A DNA stretch of 64,000 nt. Origin: a virus. The notes beneath the pieces were generated by a model. That model searched no databases. It saw only the letters and a program-made list of their open reading frames with translations, and had not been told where the DNA came from. Shown here piece by piece: positions 35,997 to 45,113 of this stretch (position 1 is its first letter; each line of letters begins with the position of its first letter). The translations under genes and the position numbers were made by a program. The DNA is taken from IMG/VR virus record IMGVR_UViG_3300006112_000008, positions 1-64,000 of that record; one strand, 5' to 3'.

Positions 35997-38050
35997 AATT
36001 TTACAGTGTTATCCACCACATCTATCAAATCTTCATCGTGGTCGATTATTATTATTTGTTTTAGCTTACTCATCTCATTCATGTTCTTTATGACTTCAAA
36101 ATAATTCTTTTTTGACTCTTGAGAAAGATGAACCGATCCCTCGTCAAATATCATCATAGGGAAAGCCTCTCCGAACATAGAATGCAATGCCAGTCGCAAT
36201 GCCACACCTATCATAATTTCCTGGCCGCCTGACACAGAAGGTAACTTTCTACCCTGATCATCAAAAACATCTATTCCGAAATTATCATTAACTTCTGCCC
36301 TATACGGGAAATTGAAGTTTCTTAGATTTTCTGAAAGATACTCTGAAACATTTGAGCTATATGTCTGTATAAGCTTTCTTGGAAATTGAGATGTGGCAAG
36401 CATCTCATACAAGTCATTAAGAATACCAACATATTTATTCCTTGCGGAGTTATGTTTCTTGGTGTTCTCGTTTCTTTCCAGTTCTCCCCTTTTCAGGGAG
36501 ATCATATTTTCATTATTGGCGAGTTTTATTTGAAGATCTTTGCTGGTTTCTAATGCTCCGACAATATTATTTATTTTTTGCTGTATATCGTCCTGCTCAA
36601 CCTCTATCGAGATTTTTACCTGATCATATGCAGGCAAAGTAGCCTTCTTGATATTTAGGCTAGAGATGCCGGACTCTATAGAAGGCAGAGACTGACTCAG
36701 CTTCTGTTTCTCTAAACTCATGGAGTTGTATTGAGAAACTACTGCCGAGTATATCTCATAGTCATTTTGATCAAAAGATATACCTTCTAAAGGAGCCAGA
36801 CCCGCCAATATCTTATCGTTATCAGCTTTCCAACTATCAAATAAATTCTTGTTGTACTCTATGTCCTTAATAGTTACCGAAATATCGTTGTATTCTTTCT
36901 GGATAACTTGAATCTTGCTATGAATCTCCTCTGCCTTTTCAGCCATATGAGCGATATACACGCCTATGTCTTTTAATTCCGACCCACAATGTGGGCAATT
37001 ATCCACGTCTAACAACCCCTTGGACTTATAATTGTCTACCGTTTGGATAGCGTCATTGTAGTCTTTAGCCAGAACATCATATTCTGTTTTTAGTTTATTC
37101 AGATTCTCCCTGAGGGTAGCTAACCTAGCTATTTCTTCTTGCGGTACTTCTTCGGGTTTTTTGTTATTAGAAGCAACCAAAGAATCCGTTAACTGCTTTT
37201 TATTCTCATAGAGCGGTCTAGAGGCTTTCAACTCCTGCAGCTTTTCAGTTATATCAGAGATGTCCACAGAGTTAAGCTTTGTGTCTATCTTGTTAATTTC
37301 TTCGCAAATATCTAGTTTATTATTTTCTAACTCTGCGATTTTTTCAGAAATTACATTCCTTTCTGCTTCTGCCTGATTACAGGAGTCTAAATATTTTAAT
37401 CTAGATATCAAGTCTGCATGTGTGCCAGAAAGGTCGGGATCAAGCGTATCTAACGTCTTTTTAATATCTGCGGAACTTTCTGAAATATCTTTTATTTCCT
37501 GCAGTATGGCGGGTTCGTCCAATAGCGGATATTCAGGAGGAGCGGTTTTGATATATTTATTCCATATTGTGTCTCTTACCTTTGTGGTATTAGGTACTAG
37601 AAATATCTTCTGGAATATCTTTTCTTTCACAGAGTTATCACCAGAGAAAAGCAATGCAATATCGCCCTGTCTGGCCACAACGATATTTTTAAATATATTT
37701 TTATCTATTTGGAACAGCTTATCCCATATCTCGGCAACTTCTCCTGACTTTTTATAGGTGATTCCGTCATATTTAAAGTTAACCTTTGATGTGTCGAGGT
37801 GTCTCTCTAACACTGCCTCTTTTCCATCAATCATTATGTTACCCATAACATAGCCAGATTCTTCACCTACAGAAAGCATATCACCTTTAAAACCATAACC
37901 TTCCCCCGTGAACAGAAAGATTATGGCTTCCACAATACTGGATTTGCCTGTGCCGTTATTTCCAACAATCCCAGTTATTCCACTCTTAAAGTCTATCTCT
38001 AACTTACGGTGTGTTCTGAAATTTTTAAGTGTTAGTTTTTTAAGTTCCAT
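35993..38050 (-). CDS. SbcC/Rad50-like (T4 gp46-type) SMC ATPase
   Basis: A 685-residue protein. Walker A is GNNGTGKSS (30-38), the Q-loop follows (RQGDIALLF), two long coiled-coil arms flank the zinc hook CPHC (352-355), the signature is SVSGGQEIMIG and Walker B is MMIFDEGSVHLS. It forms the DNA-end resection complex with the Mre11-like protein encoded at 38926-40020. The size is compact relative to bacterial SbcC. Start shares a base with the downstream gene stop (TAATG). Confidence 0.9.
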   Translation of the reverse strand: MELKKLTLKNFRTHRKLEIDFKSGITGIVGNNGTGKSSIVEAIIFLFTGEGYGFKGDMLSVGEESGYVMGNIMIDGKEAVLERHLDTSKVNFKYDGITYKKSGEVAEIWDKLFQIDKNIFKNIVVARQGDIALLFSGDNSVKEKIFQKIFLVPNTTKVRDTIWNKYIKTAPPEYPLLDEPAILQEIKDISESSADIKKTLDTLDPDLSGTHADLISRLKYLDSCNQAEAERNVISEKIAELENNKLDICEEINKIDTKLNSVDISDITEKLQELKASRPLYENKKQLTDSLVASNNKKPEEVPQEEIARLATLRENLNKLKTEYDVLAKDYNDAIQTVDNYKSKGLLDVDNCPHCGSELKDIGVYIAHMAEKAEEIHSKIQVIQKEYNDISVTIKDIEYNKNLFDSWKADNDKILAGLAPLEGISFDQNDYEIYSAVVSQYNSMSLEKQKLSQSLPSIESGISSLNIKKATLPAYDQVKISIEVEQDDIQQKINNIVGALETSKDLQIKLANNENMISLKRGELERNENTKKHNSARNKYVGILNDLYEMLATSQFPRKLIQTYSSNVSEYLSENLRNFNFPYRAEVNDNFGIDVFDDQGRKLPSVSGGQEIMIGVALRLALHSMFGEAFPMMIFDEGSVHLSQESKKNYFEVIKNMNEMSKLKQIIIIDHDEDLIDVVDNTVKL

Positions 38051-38586
38051 TATGGTAATTCTTCATTCTCTAATCTACCTGATTGCTCCGCATGCCATGG
38101 GCATAGTGTTCTAAACCAACCTCCTTGATATACTTTTCCAGGCTTACCGCAATCCTCACAAGTTCTACCAGACAAGTAGCTTGCATAGTTTTCATATGCG
38201 TGGATTGTTGTCCATACCTCGTCGAAGATTTTATCTATTGAAGATTCTTCGAAAGTGTCGTGATTCTCTGGAGGCGTTGGATATGTAATATCAAAGTACA
38301 ACCTGAGTGTTCCGAACTTTTCTTTTATCTGTAAAAACTTAAATACAGGAGATGGATATTTATCGAATTCCTGATCACCCTTACAGTATTCTGGTTTTAA
38401 CTTAGCATATCTACGATTGGACTTGAGTGTATTCTGCGTGAGTTTACAGAAGGTATCTATAATCTCATACCAACCATCACCACATTCACAACCAAATGAC
38501 ATTAGATTTTGTGTGAGTGGTTCGTTTCTACCGCTGAAGAAATCAGGGTAGTTTTCAACTAATTTTTGCTCCAGATCTGGGCTCAT
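38050..38586 (-). CDS. Hypothetical protein (178 aa)
   Basis: Not recognised. C-terminal CEDCGKPGKVYQGGWFRTLC is a likely zinc ribbon (CxxC plus a later Cys-Pro-x-His). Position between the two nuclease-complex genes suggests a DNA-end processing accessory role, unproven. Confidence 0.5.
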   Translation of the reverse strand: MSPDLEQKLVENYPDFFSGRNEPLTQNLMSFGCECGDGWYEIIDTFCKLTQNTLKSNRRYAKLKPEYCKGDQEFDKYPSPVFKFLQIKEKFGTLRLYFDITYPTPPENHDTFEESSIDKIFDEVWTTIHAYENYASYLSGRTCEDCGKPGKVYQGGWFRTLCPWHAEQSGRLENEELP

Positions 38587-38924
38587 TTTTTACTCTTTTT
38601 GGTAGGTTTTGATTCGCTGCTGTTTTGTTTATTGGGGATCTCTAGTTTTTCTAGCCCCCTGCTAATTACGTCAGCTATAACGTCATTAACGCTCTTATCT
38701 TCCTCGCAAGAAATGCGTACAAAGTACTCCAGGACTTCACGAGGGAATTCCGATAAATCCAATTCTAGTTTAACGTATGGCCTCAAAACAACAGAACCGT
38801 CTTCTCTGGTCTCTAGAGTGAATTTTTGCCCTTTCTCCCAGCCGTAAGTAAGCAATTCCTCTTCATCAAACTGCAGGTATACATCTTTCGATGGTAACAA
38901 ATTTTTAACTGTGGTGTTTTTCAT
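38583..38924 (-). CDS. Hypothetical protein (113 aa)
   Basis: Not recognised. The N-terminal half is a beta-rich unit (VYLQFDEEELLTYGWEKGQKF, SVVLRPYVKLELDL), the second half helical with a basic tail. It overlaps the downstream gene by 4 bases and lies 1 base after the Mre11-like gene. Confidence 0.5.
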   Translation of the reverse strand: MKNTTVKNLLPSKDVYLQFDEEELLTYGWEKGQKFTLETREDGSVVLRPYVKLELDLSEFPREVLEYFVRISCEEDKSVNDVIADVISRGLEKLEIPNKQNSSESKPTKKSKK

Positions 38925-38925
38925 T

Positions 38926-40020
38926 TTAGCTAATTAATAATTGTGCTTTTAGTTCGTCCAGTATTTTAGCTGGATCATCCTCTGTTAAAAGCTTTACCGC
39001 TGTGTTATATAAGGCATCAGCTTCTTCTTTACCGTTAGTAAGCTCATGCAATACTTGAGATATCCTGTCTGTGGTTTTAAGCTCAGATCTGATATTAACG
39101 CACTCTTCTTGATTGTTTTTATCTAACTTGATTCTGGTGAATTTAACTATTCCAAGTTTGTACAAAAACTGGAGCTTGTCTAGCTGTCCGGATACCTCTG
39201 AAGTATATTTGCAAAGAAACACAGGACGATTTTGCTCATACATATAGTTTGCATATTCAGAAGGAGCAAAGCTATCTATGTTATCTTTATCTATATTCAG
39301 TGTTATGAACTTCCTAGGCAGCTCATATTCTACCAGATCCAGTTTATCCTCATTCCAGTAATAGATTCCGTCTTTGCTTGTTTCGTCTGCGGCAGTCACA
39401 CCCAGACTTCCACAATAGCCAACGAATATCTTTCTATCGCAAACAGGGTCATGATACCACATTTCCAGTCTCTTATGTATATCTCCCAAGAATATGGCTT
39501 GTATAGACCCGCATTGGTTGGAGAAATCTATATCTTTGATAGAAACCTTTTTCTTTTCGGAGATAAAGAAGAATAGCTCTGGTACTTGTTGGTGCAGGAA
39601 TATAAACTTAACAGAGTTTGTGGGTCTGCTGTTTAATTCCTGATTCAATAAATCTATCACATGTTGCGGATTATCATTATAGTCTATTCCCACAAACTCA
39701 GGCTCTGAATTTATAGGATCGAATCCTGCGATCTTTTCCCATGTAACTCCATCCACAGGCTTGCTGTGGTCTCCAGCAATACCTAATGGGCGTATACTAG
39801 CCGAGCGCAGCCTGCGTAGCTCTGAGGCCACAAAGTCTATGGTCTCTGACGATGGCTTGTTGTTGTCGAAAAGATCACCCACGCTAACCAGATAATCTAC
39901 CTTTAACTCTATGGCCAAGTCTATGGTCTTAGAGAATAGAGCTCTGCAGTCATTTTCTAGCTCTTGAAAGTTATACAGCTTACTCCCCAAATGCTCGTCG
40001 GATATTGCTAAAAATCTCAT
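38926..40020 (-). CDS. SbcD/Mre11-like (T4 gp47-type) nuclease with altered metal motifs
   Basis: A 364-residue calcineurin-fold protein: SDEHLGS (Asp8, His10), SVGDLFDN (Asp49), then GIAGDHS in place of GNHD (Asn replaced by Asp84; His85 kept), FIFLHQQ, and FLGDIH in place of GHxH. So three of the usual phosphodiesterase motifs are intact and two are changed at metal ligands. It is the partner of the Rad50-like protein. The changes may alter activity or metal use. Confidence 0.8.
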   Translation of the reverse strand: MRFLAISDEHLGSKLYNFQELENDCRALFSKTIDLAIELKVDYLVSVGDLFDNNKPSSETIDFVASELRRLRSASIRPLGIAGDHSKPVDGVTWEKIAGFDPINSEPEFVGIDYNDNPQHVIDLLNQELNSRPTNSVKFIFLHQQVPELFFFISEKKKVSIKDIDFSNQCGSIQAIFLGDIHKRLEMWYHDPVCDRKIFVGYCGSLGVTAADETSKDGIYYWNEDKLDLVEYELPRKFITLNIDKDNIDSFAPSEYANYMYEQNRPVFLCKYTSEVSGQLDKLQFLYKLGIVKFTRIKLDKNNQEECVNIRSELKTTDRISQVLHELTNGKEEADALYNTAVKLLTEDDPAKILDELKAQLLIS

Positions 40021-40397
40021 GCTTCTAATTTTCTGTGTTGTTCCGTGAAAACTATCTTTTGTGTATTAGGTCTGCCGGGTGCGACAGCATTATCACTATC
40101 CACATATTCTTGGGTATAGTCAAGCATATGGGCTAGGCCGTATAGATTATCCCCATCTTCTACAAATGTATACCCCTTGGATGTCTTATTCTCCAGGGAA
40201 AGATTATACATGTCCCTGGCTAGCTCCTCATCCATCCAAACTTTTAATATTTCGGTCTTGCTGTAATTTCCCGTGCGTCCACATAGAGAGTTTTCAAAAA
40301 CATAATAGATTTCATTACGGTTCTTGACTAACTCCACAGCTAATACCTCGGTAACATTACCTCTGATTATTTCTTCCTTTTTAAGGAAGCTTGTCAT
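40017..40397 (-). CDS. Hypothetical protein (126 aa)
   Basis: Not recognised. It is acidic and aromatic. The start at 40397 (ATG following GGAGCGAATA) is preferred; another ATG lies 12 bases upstream. Overlaps the Mre11-like gene by 4 bases. Confidence 0.45.
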   Translation of the reverse strand: MTSFLKKEEIIRGNVTEVLAVELVKNRNEIYYVFENSLCGRTGNYSKTEILKVWMDEELARDMYNLSLENKTSKGYTFVEDGDNLYGLAHMLDYTQEYVDSDNAVAPGRPNTQKIVFTEQHRKLEA

Positions 40398-40653
40398 TAT
40401 TCGCTCCATAATTATTTTCTATTTGTGTGTTTAGGTAGTCTCTCTCTATCTCAATGAGTTTTTCCCTGAATTGATGTGTTCCTATCACATTCCCTTTTAG
40501 ATCTTTTGCCTCCCACATTTGGATTCTTGGATTGAATTCTATGTTAGAGACTCGCTTGACTACCCTCTGACCGAGGGTAGCAAGCTTGTCGAAAAGGTTA
40601 TCTGATAGTCCAGAGAGGTTTCCCTCGCTGTCTATATAGATAACGCTGCGCAT
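40381..40653 (-). CDS. Small conserved phage-type protein (90 aa)
   Basis: The pattern VKRVSNIEFNPRIQMWEAKD, then FREKLIEIERDYLN resembles a family of small phage proteins with R-x-S-x-x-E and a Trp-Glu-Ala core. Function unknown. It lies next to the Ycf-like module and may belong to it. Confidence 0.5.
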   Translation of the reverse strand: MRSVIYIDSEGNLSGLSDNLFDKLATLGQRVVKRVSNIEFNPRIQMWEAKDLKGNVIGTHQFREKLIEIERDYLNTQIENNYGANNDKLP

Positions 40654-40654
40654 A

Positions 40655-40852
40655 TTATAACTCTATTTGGTTATCTTTGTTTTGAATAGGCTCATTGTAT
40701 TCCTCTGTCATCTCTCTGGTGCCTTCCTCAGCACCACCGAGCCTATCCTCAATGAGTTTTGTTGCCTCTAAGCAACCGGATCCGTAACCCTCTACCTTGT
40801 CGACTTTTACGTTGCCGGTTTTATCTATAATGAAAACAATACTCTTAGACAT
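40655..40852 (-). CDS. DUF2997-family protein (65 aa)
   Basis: IVFIIDKTGNVKVDKVEGYGSGCLEATKLIEDRLGG matches the DUF2997 pattern (beta-rich I-x-I-x-x-x-G-x-V, then Gly-x-x-C and a helix). In bacteria and plastid-related genomes this family occurs with Ycf35 and Ycf46. It overlaps the upstream gene by 8 bases. Confidence 0.65.
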   Translation of the reverse strand: MSKSIVFIIDKTGNVKVDKVEGYGSGCLEATKLIEDRLGGAEEGTREMTEEYNEPIQNKDNQIEL

Positions 40853-41108
40853 ATTGCATAGAGTTACGAATAAACCTGCCGGTTTTGTCGTGTTGGAAAC
40901 GAATATTTACGGAGTGTGTTTTCTCCCCTGGGCAATACACCACATACGTAACCTTAGCTCTGGCCCAACCTGGTGACTTCTCAGGCACCAGGGTATGCCG
41001 GTGAACATACACCTTGGCGGGTGGATATGGTTGGCACTCGTTGTAGAGTGTTTCCACGATGGACTTTTCGAGCTGCGTTGAGATGGATTCGAATTCGTTG
41101 CTGTTCAT
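40845..41108 (-). CDS. Hypothetical protein (87 aa) in Ycf-like module
   Basis: Not recognised. It is basic, with a Trp-containing beta region (SPGWARAKVTYVVYCPGEKT). The start has the leader AACCCAACCAAAAACAAAT. It lies between the Ycf35-like and DUF2997 genes. Confidence 0.5.
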   Translation of the reverse strand: MNSNEFESISTQLEKSIVETLYNECQPYPPAKVYVHRHTLVPEKSPGWARAKVTYVVYCPGEKTHSVNIRFQHDKTGRFIRNSMQYV

Positions 41109-41126
41109 ATTTGTTTTTGGTTGGGT

Positions 41127-41516
41127 TTATTTGGTTGCGATTATTTTTAATTCTCCTGTGGATAATGTTTCCACTTTGTAGTTCAAATCCTCCTCATTCA
41201 TGAACTGCTTTACTTCAGCTAATGAATAATTCTGTTTAATATATTGCAAGTTATGACCTAGCTGTTTTGCGATAGATGAATCGTAAAAGTCGCAGGTAAA
41301 CTGTGCTTCACCGTCACTATTGATATCTATGCCTACATCATATCCCATAGGGGATGGGTTCAGGGCTACATATTGGTGCACCACATTCCTGCTTGGGTCT
41401 GTGGGATAAGTGGTGCATACCTGGTTTTCTACAACCTTCCAACCCATGTTTTCGAATGTATTAAGCAACAATCGCTTGTTTTTAAACTTTGTTTTAATTT
41501 TTACTGAATGACTCAT
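41127..41516 (-). CDS. Ycf35-like (DUF1257) protein
   Basis: A 129-residue protein starting MSHSVKIKTKFKNKRLLLNTF, then NMGWKVVENQ, YDVGIDINSDGEAQFTCDFYD and a C-terminal helix-rich part. The MSHxxxIKTxIKxxxxLxxxLxxLGW start and the G-x-D-I-G-F-like centre match the Ycf35/DUF1257 family of plastids, cyanobacteria and other bacteria. The biochemical role is unknown. It overlaps its upstream gene by 4 bases. Confidence 0.75.
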   Translation of the reverse strand: MSHSVKIKTKFKNKRLLLNTFENMGWKVVENQVCTTYPTDPSRNVVHQYVALNPSPMGYDVGIDINSDGEAQFTCDFYDSSIAKQLGHNLQYIKQNYSLAEVKQFMNEEDLNYKVETLSTGELKIIATK

Positions 41517-41842
41517 GTGTTTATCGGTATTTGTATTACTTTATTTGTTTTTGCAGGTTGCACACTTAATCTGATTATCTTTTTTCTCTTAAACCCCTGT
41601 TCTTCCCAGCAGGTGTTTAGAGAATTTTCAATAATCTCTTTAAACTCGTCAGGAGGGATGTCAAACATCTCCTCTTTCGCGAGTATTGATATGTTATCGT
41701 GAGATATAGCTCTTACCTCTCCGTTGCTCACCTCACAATATGGAATTATTAAGCTAAATATGTTCTCTGGATCCCCCCTAAAGGAGATCCAGAGCATATC
41801 AAATGAGGGTAGGTCTAACACATTCTCCTCTTTATTAAACAT
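41513..41842 (-). CDS. Hypothetical protein (109 aa)
   Basis: I chose ATG 41842 (MFNKEENVL), which lies next to the upstream stop at 41844. Not recognised. Within the Ycf-like module. Confidence 0.5.
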   Translation of the reverse strand: MFNKEENVLDLPSFDMLWISFRGDPENIFSLIIPYCEVSNGEVRAISHDNISILAKEEMFDIPPDEFKEIIENSLNTCWEEQGFKRKKIIRLSVQPAKTNKVIQIPINT

Positions 41843-41843
41843 A

Positions 41844-42848
41844 TTATACTTCCAGCTTGCGGAAATACTCCCCGGAGATGTTAGCCACATCGCTAACATT
41901 TTTAGCCTCTGTGATTACCCCAGTAAGCATAGACTGCAGTTCTTTAACGGCATCTTTGTCTTTAGCCAGGTCCTTATTTCCCTTAAGCAGGTTTTCAACC
42001 TTGCTAAGCTCTGCCTCGATGTTCTTATCTTCTATGAAGTTAAGATCACGAAACTCATTGATGTGCTTCATCAGCGTCTTGATATTGGTTTCTGAAACAA
42101 CCTCCTTTTTGGAGATTTTTTCCAACACAACAGAGCAATGCTCTACAACCTTTGAACGCAGGGTATCAATCACATCGCCAACAAACTCATTGATTTTGCT
42201 CATATGAGTGCTGAGTTGATTTGAATATTCCTCCCTGTATTTTCTGGCTGCTGCAACCTTTGCTTCGTTGTTTGCCTGCTCACGGCCAATTTCCGTATGT
42301 ATGTCCACATTAGAAAACTCCGTGGGCAGCTTAACCTCAAACGACACAATATCGAAAGAGAACTTCGACTTAACCTTCTCAACGTCTGGATATAGGTTTT
42401 CCATGTCCTCTACCTTGACTTGATCCTCAAACTGCTTGTAGTAGTCGATGGCCTCCTGCTTATACGTGGGATACTTTTCGATAAACTCATCCCGCATATT
42501 AATGAATGCCTCCTTGTACTCGTTGAGCTTCTGATACACCTCAACATACCTCGCCTTGGGAACGAAGTGTGCTTGGGGAACCAGGGGAAACTGGAACGAG
42601 TTTGAATACAGGTAGTTACGGGCACGTTGCTGCAAGCTGCGGAACAAGTTATGCACCGCGGGCTTGATGAGCATCTTTTTACCCAGCTGAATCATTTCTG
42701 GCAGCTTTTGATCCAGCTTGATGTCCTCTTCTGTGAGGCTGTAGCTCATGCCCCACATCGCAATGTGTACGTTAACGAGCTTACCATCCTCGAAAACCTT
42801 GTCGTAATACTTCTGAAGCGTTTCTGATATTTTGTTGTTACTGTCCAT
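41844..42848 (-). CDS. Coiled-coil protein in Ycf-like module (334 aa)
   Basis: The protein is highly helical and charged, with probable coiled coil from about residue 120 to 334. No domain recognised. It starts 1 base after the AAA+ gene stop. Its DNA is GC-richer than its neighbours, with very stable, evenly spaced codons, as is the adjacent AAA+ gene. A structural or substrate partner of the AAA+ ATPase is a reasonable guess. Confidence 0.6.
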   Translation of the reverse strand: MDSNNKISETLQKYYDKVFEDGKLVNVHIAMWGMSYSLTEEDIKLDQKLPEMIQLGKKMLIKPAVHNLFRSLQQRARNYLYSNSFQFPLVPQAHFVPKARYVEVYQKLNEYKEAFINMRDEFIEKYPTYKQEAIDYYKQFEDQVKVEDMENLYPDVEKVKSKFSFDIVSFEVKLPTEFSNVDIHTEIGREQANNEAKVAAARKYREEYSNQLSTHMSKINEFVGDVIDTLRSKVVEHCSVVLEKISKKEVVSETNIKTLMKHINEFRDLNFIEDKNIEAELSKVENLLKGNKDLAKDKDAVKELQSMLTGVITEAKNVSDVANISGEYFRKLEV

Positions 42849-42849
42849 G

Positions 42850-44418
42850 TTAGTCCATTGATATGCTAAGCTTGCGCATAGCGGTTTCTACTGTTTGTGT
42901 TTCTCCCTCGTCGTTAAGCATAACCAGCTTACCGCGAGCCTGTTTACGCATGATTTGCAAGTCCTCCTCGTGCGAATGAGCGAACGGGATGAACTCGTCA
43001 AGTTCTGCCAATACTTCTTTATCTGATATTTCTTTACCGGCGTAAAACGCCCTGAACAATGCTGACTTTATAACATCCTCGATCTCTGCGCCTGTGAACT
43101 CGTCGGATTCATCCACGAACTTCTTCAGGTTATAGTTATCGGGGGTTCTACCATACTTCTTAAGCACCACGCTAAAGATCTCTTTACGCTCCTGCTCTGA
43201 AGGAAGATCTACCCAGAAAAGCTGGTCAAACCTACCTTTGCGAATAAGAGGGGAAGGAAGAATAGTGTGATCGTTCGATGTGGCCACAATGAACGCAGGG
43301 TTAGTACGATCATTCAACCAGCCAAGGAATGTACCGAAAATACGAGAGCTAACACCTGTGTCTCCCTTACCTGATACGGCATCCTTACTGAGGCTCTTTT
43401 CTATCTCATCAATAAGAATAACGCATTTGCCGATACTCTCGATTACCTTGATAGCTTCTCGCATATTACGCTCACTGTTACCTACATGCGAGTCGAACAC
43501 GGAGCCCATATCAAACTGAAACAATGGGCAATCGAATTCTTTGGCAATAGACTTACTGATCAGCGTTTTACCTGTACCCGGCACAGACGCAATGAGAATA
43601 CCCTTTGGGAGAGGGAGTTTGTATTCCCTGGCTTCTTGGGTGTACGCCTTCTTCCTGGAATGAATCCAGCTCTTAAGCCCGCTCAAACCACCTACGTTAT
43701 CAAATGAGATATCGCTAGGGATATATGTGAGCAATCCATTCTTCTTGAGTTGCTGGATCTTCTCATCAAACACCGTGGAGGTGAATTCTTTGTTGAATGT
43801 TTTTGCAGAGGTATATGCCATTGCAAACGCATTCTCAATTTCTCCAAAGGTCATACCCTTGGCTGCCTCTATAGCTGCCTCTTTGATGTCCTGGGGAACC
43901 TCTATGATCTCCATCTTTTTATCTTCTCTGGCTTTATTAACAGAGTCGATGATGTAGTCCAGGCGTTCTCCTATGCTTTTAACACCCGGAAGATCATAAT
44001 CTATAAGCTGGATTTCTTTCTCCATCTCCGCAGGGATTGCAAACTTATGACCAACCAATACAATCATATTGCCCTTACTCTTTAGAATGTTCCAAAGATT
44101 CCTGAGTAAACGAATGTTAATCACCTTGTCGAAATGCAGGTGAAAATCTTTTAGGATAAAGATATTATCCTCTTCTCTGTATCCTTGCAGATACTTGAGA
44201 AGCTCTGTGCTGTTGTTAAGCCCTTCGGGATGGTTTTGATTATTATCTTTCAAATTAACCAACCCTCGCTGAGCATCCCAGGCATGTAATTTTGTAACCT
44301 GGTCATTAGAGAATAACTCTAATAAGTCCTTAACCACCCGTTCTTCCTCGTGGGTGAGAATGAACAGGCTAGGATAATGTGCTTTGTAATAATTTTTGAA
44401 TTTTTGTGTGAATTCCAT
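42850..44418 (-). CDS. Ycf46-like AAA+ ATPase
   Basis: A 522-residue protein. The N-terminal 230 residues are a degenerate P-loop-like domain (IFILKDFHLHF, NMIVLVGHK), then the AAA+ module: FDNVGGLSGLKSWI, Walker A SVPGTGKT (278-285), SERNMREA, Walker B ILIDEIEKS (334-342), and IVATSNDHTILPSPLIRKGRFD (sensor 1/arginine finger). The double-domain layout and the VGGL-x-x-LK-x-W motif match Ycf46. It likely remodels a protein complex in ATP-dependent fashion. The downstream Ycf35 and DUF2997 homologues support the assignment. Confidence 0.8.
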   Translation of the reverse strand: MEFTQKFKNYYKAHYPSLFILTHEEERVVKDLLELFSNDQVTKLHAWDAQRGLVNLKDNNQNHPEGLNNSTELLKYLQGYREEDNIFILKDFHLHFDKVINIRLLRNLWNILKSKGNMIVLVGHKFAIPAEMEKEIQLIDYDLPGVKSIGERLDYIIDSVNKAREDKKMEIIEVPQDIKEAAIEAAKGMTFGEIENAFAMAYTSAKTFNKEFTSTVFDEKIQQLKKNGLLTYIPSDISFDNVGGLSGLKSWIHSRKKAYTQEAREYKLPLPKGILIASVPGTGKTLISKSIAKEFDCPLFQFDMGSVFDSHVGNSERNMREAIKVIESIGKCVILIDEIEKSLSKDAVSGKGDTGVSSRIFGTFLGWLNDRTNPAFIVATSNDHTILPSPLIRKGRFDQLFWVDLPSEQERKEIFSVVLKKYGRTPDNYNLKKFVDESDEFTGAEIEDVIKSALFRAFYAGKEISDKEVLAELDEFIPFAHSHEEDLQIMRKQARGKLVMLNDEGETQTVETAMRKLSISMD

Positions 44419-44422
44419 GTGT

Positions 44423-44887
44423 TTATTGTGGTTTGTGTGTTTCTTTTAGTAACTGTCCGATTTCTGTGCCTTTAACGCCAAAAAAGTCTAGCATATGCTC
44501 CATGATGGTATTCAATGGTGTTGTACCTCTCTTTCTGGCCATCTTCTTGATATATTCATCCTCGTGATGAGGTAACTTCGATAGCAACCAAACAGCTGCA
44601 CCATACAGCTCATGAGAGCTTATTTTAAACTCCGTCGAATTCGACGGGGTTACTTGCTTTTTTATTGTCTTAACAACAGCAGGCTTTGACTCTCGCGGTT
44701 TGTTTTTAGGCTTGGCTTTTGTAACCACAACTTGTGGTGCTAATACAACCTTTGGAGGTCTACCTCTTTTCCTTTTAACCGCAACAGGAGGCTCTGGCTG
44801 AATTACTTTTCTTGGGCGTCCTCTGCCTCTCTTTTTTACCTCTACTACTTCTGTCTTTTTATTAACCTTTTTAGCCTTTTTTTTCAA
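44423..44887 (-). CDS. AT-hook DNA-binding protein (154 aa)
   Basis: Two AT-hook motifs, KKRGRGRPRK and KRKRGRPPK, in a Lys/Arg/Pro-rich N-terminal half, followed by a small helical domain (YGAAVWLLSKLPHHEDEYIK). AT-hooks bind the minor groove of AT-rich DNA. The start is TTG 44887 with the leader CTAACACACACA. It lies next to the terminase, so a role in DNA condensation or packaging is possible. Confidence 0.7.
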   Translation of the reverse strand: MKKKAKKVNKKTEVVEVKKRGRGRPRKVIQPEPPVAVKRKRGRPPKVVLAPQVVVTKAKPKNKPRESKPAVVKTIKKQVTPSNSTEFKISSHELYGAAVWLLSKLPHHEDEYIKKMARKRGTTPLNTIMEHMLDFFGVKGTEIGQLLKETHKPQ

Positions 44888-44908
44888 TGTGTGTGTTAGC
44901 TTGCTGGT

Positions 44909-45106
44909 TTATACTTTCTTTGGCCTAGGTGGTGCCTGCGGCTGAGGAGGGGGTTGCACCTGTTGGGCATAACTATCCGCCAAATCCTTGCGCTGAGCAG
45001 ACTTGCTACTGCCTGTATAATATTTATCTAATAGCGGCTTTATTACCGGAGATACATATTGTTTAAGCCTGTCTCTGACCTTATAATAAATTGCTGTTTT
45101 ACTCAT
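44909..45106 (-). CDS. Small basic protein (65 aa)
   Basis: Basic helical N-terminus and a Pro/Gln-rich tail. TATAAT (45114-45119) lies 7 bases before ATG 45106, so a transcript from it would be leaderless or nearly so. Function unknown. Confidence 0.5.
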   Translation of the reverse strand: MSKTAIYYKVRDRLKQYVSPVIKPLLDKYYTGSSKSAQRKDLADSYAQQVQPPPQPQAPPRPKKV

Positions 45107-45113
45107 AACTACG

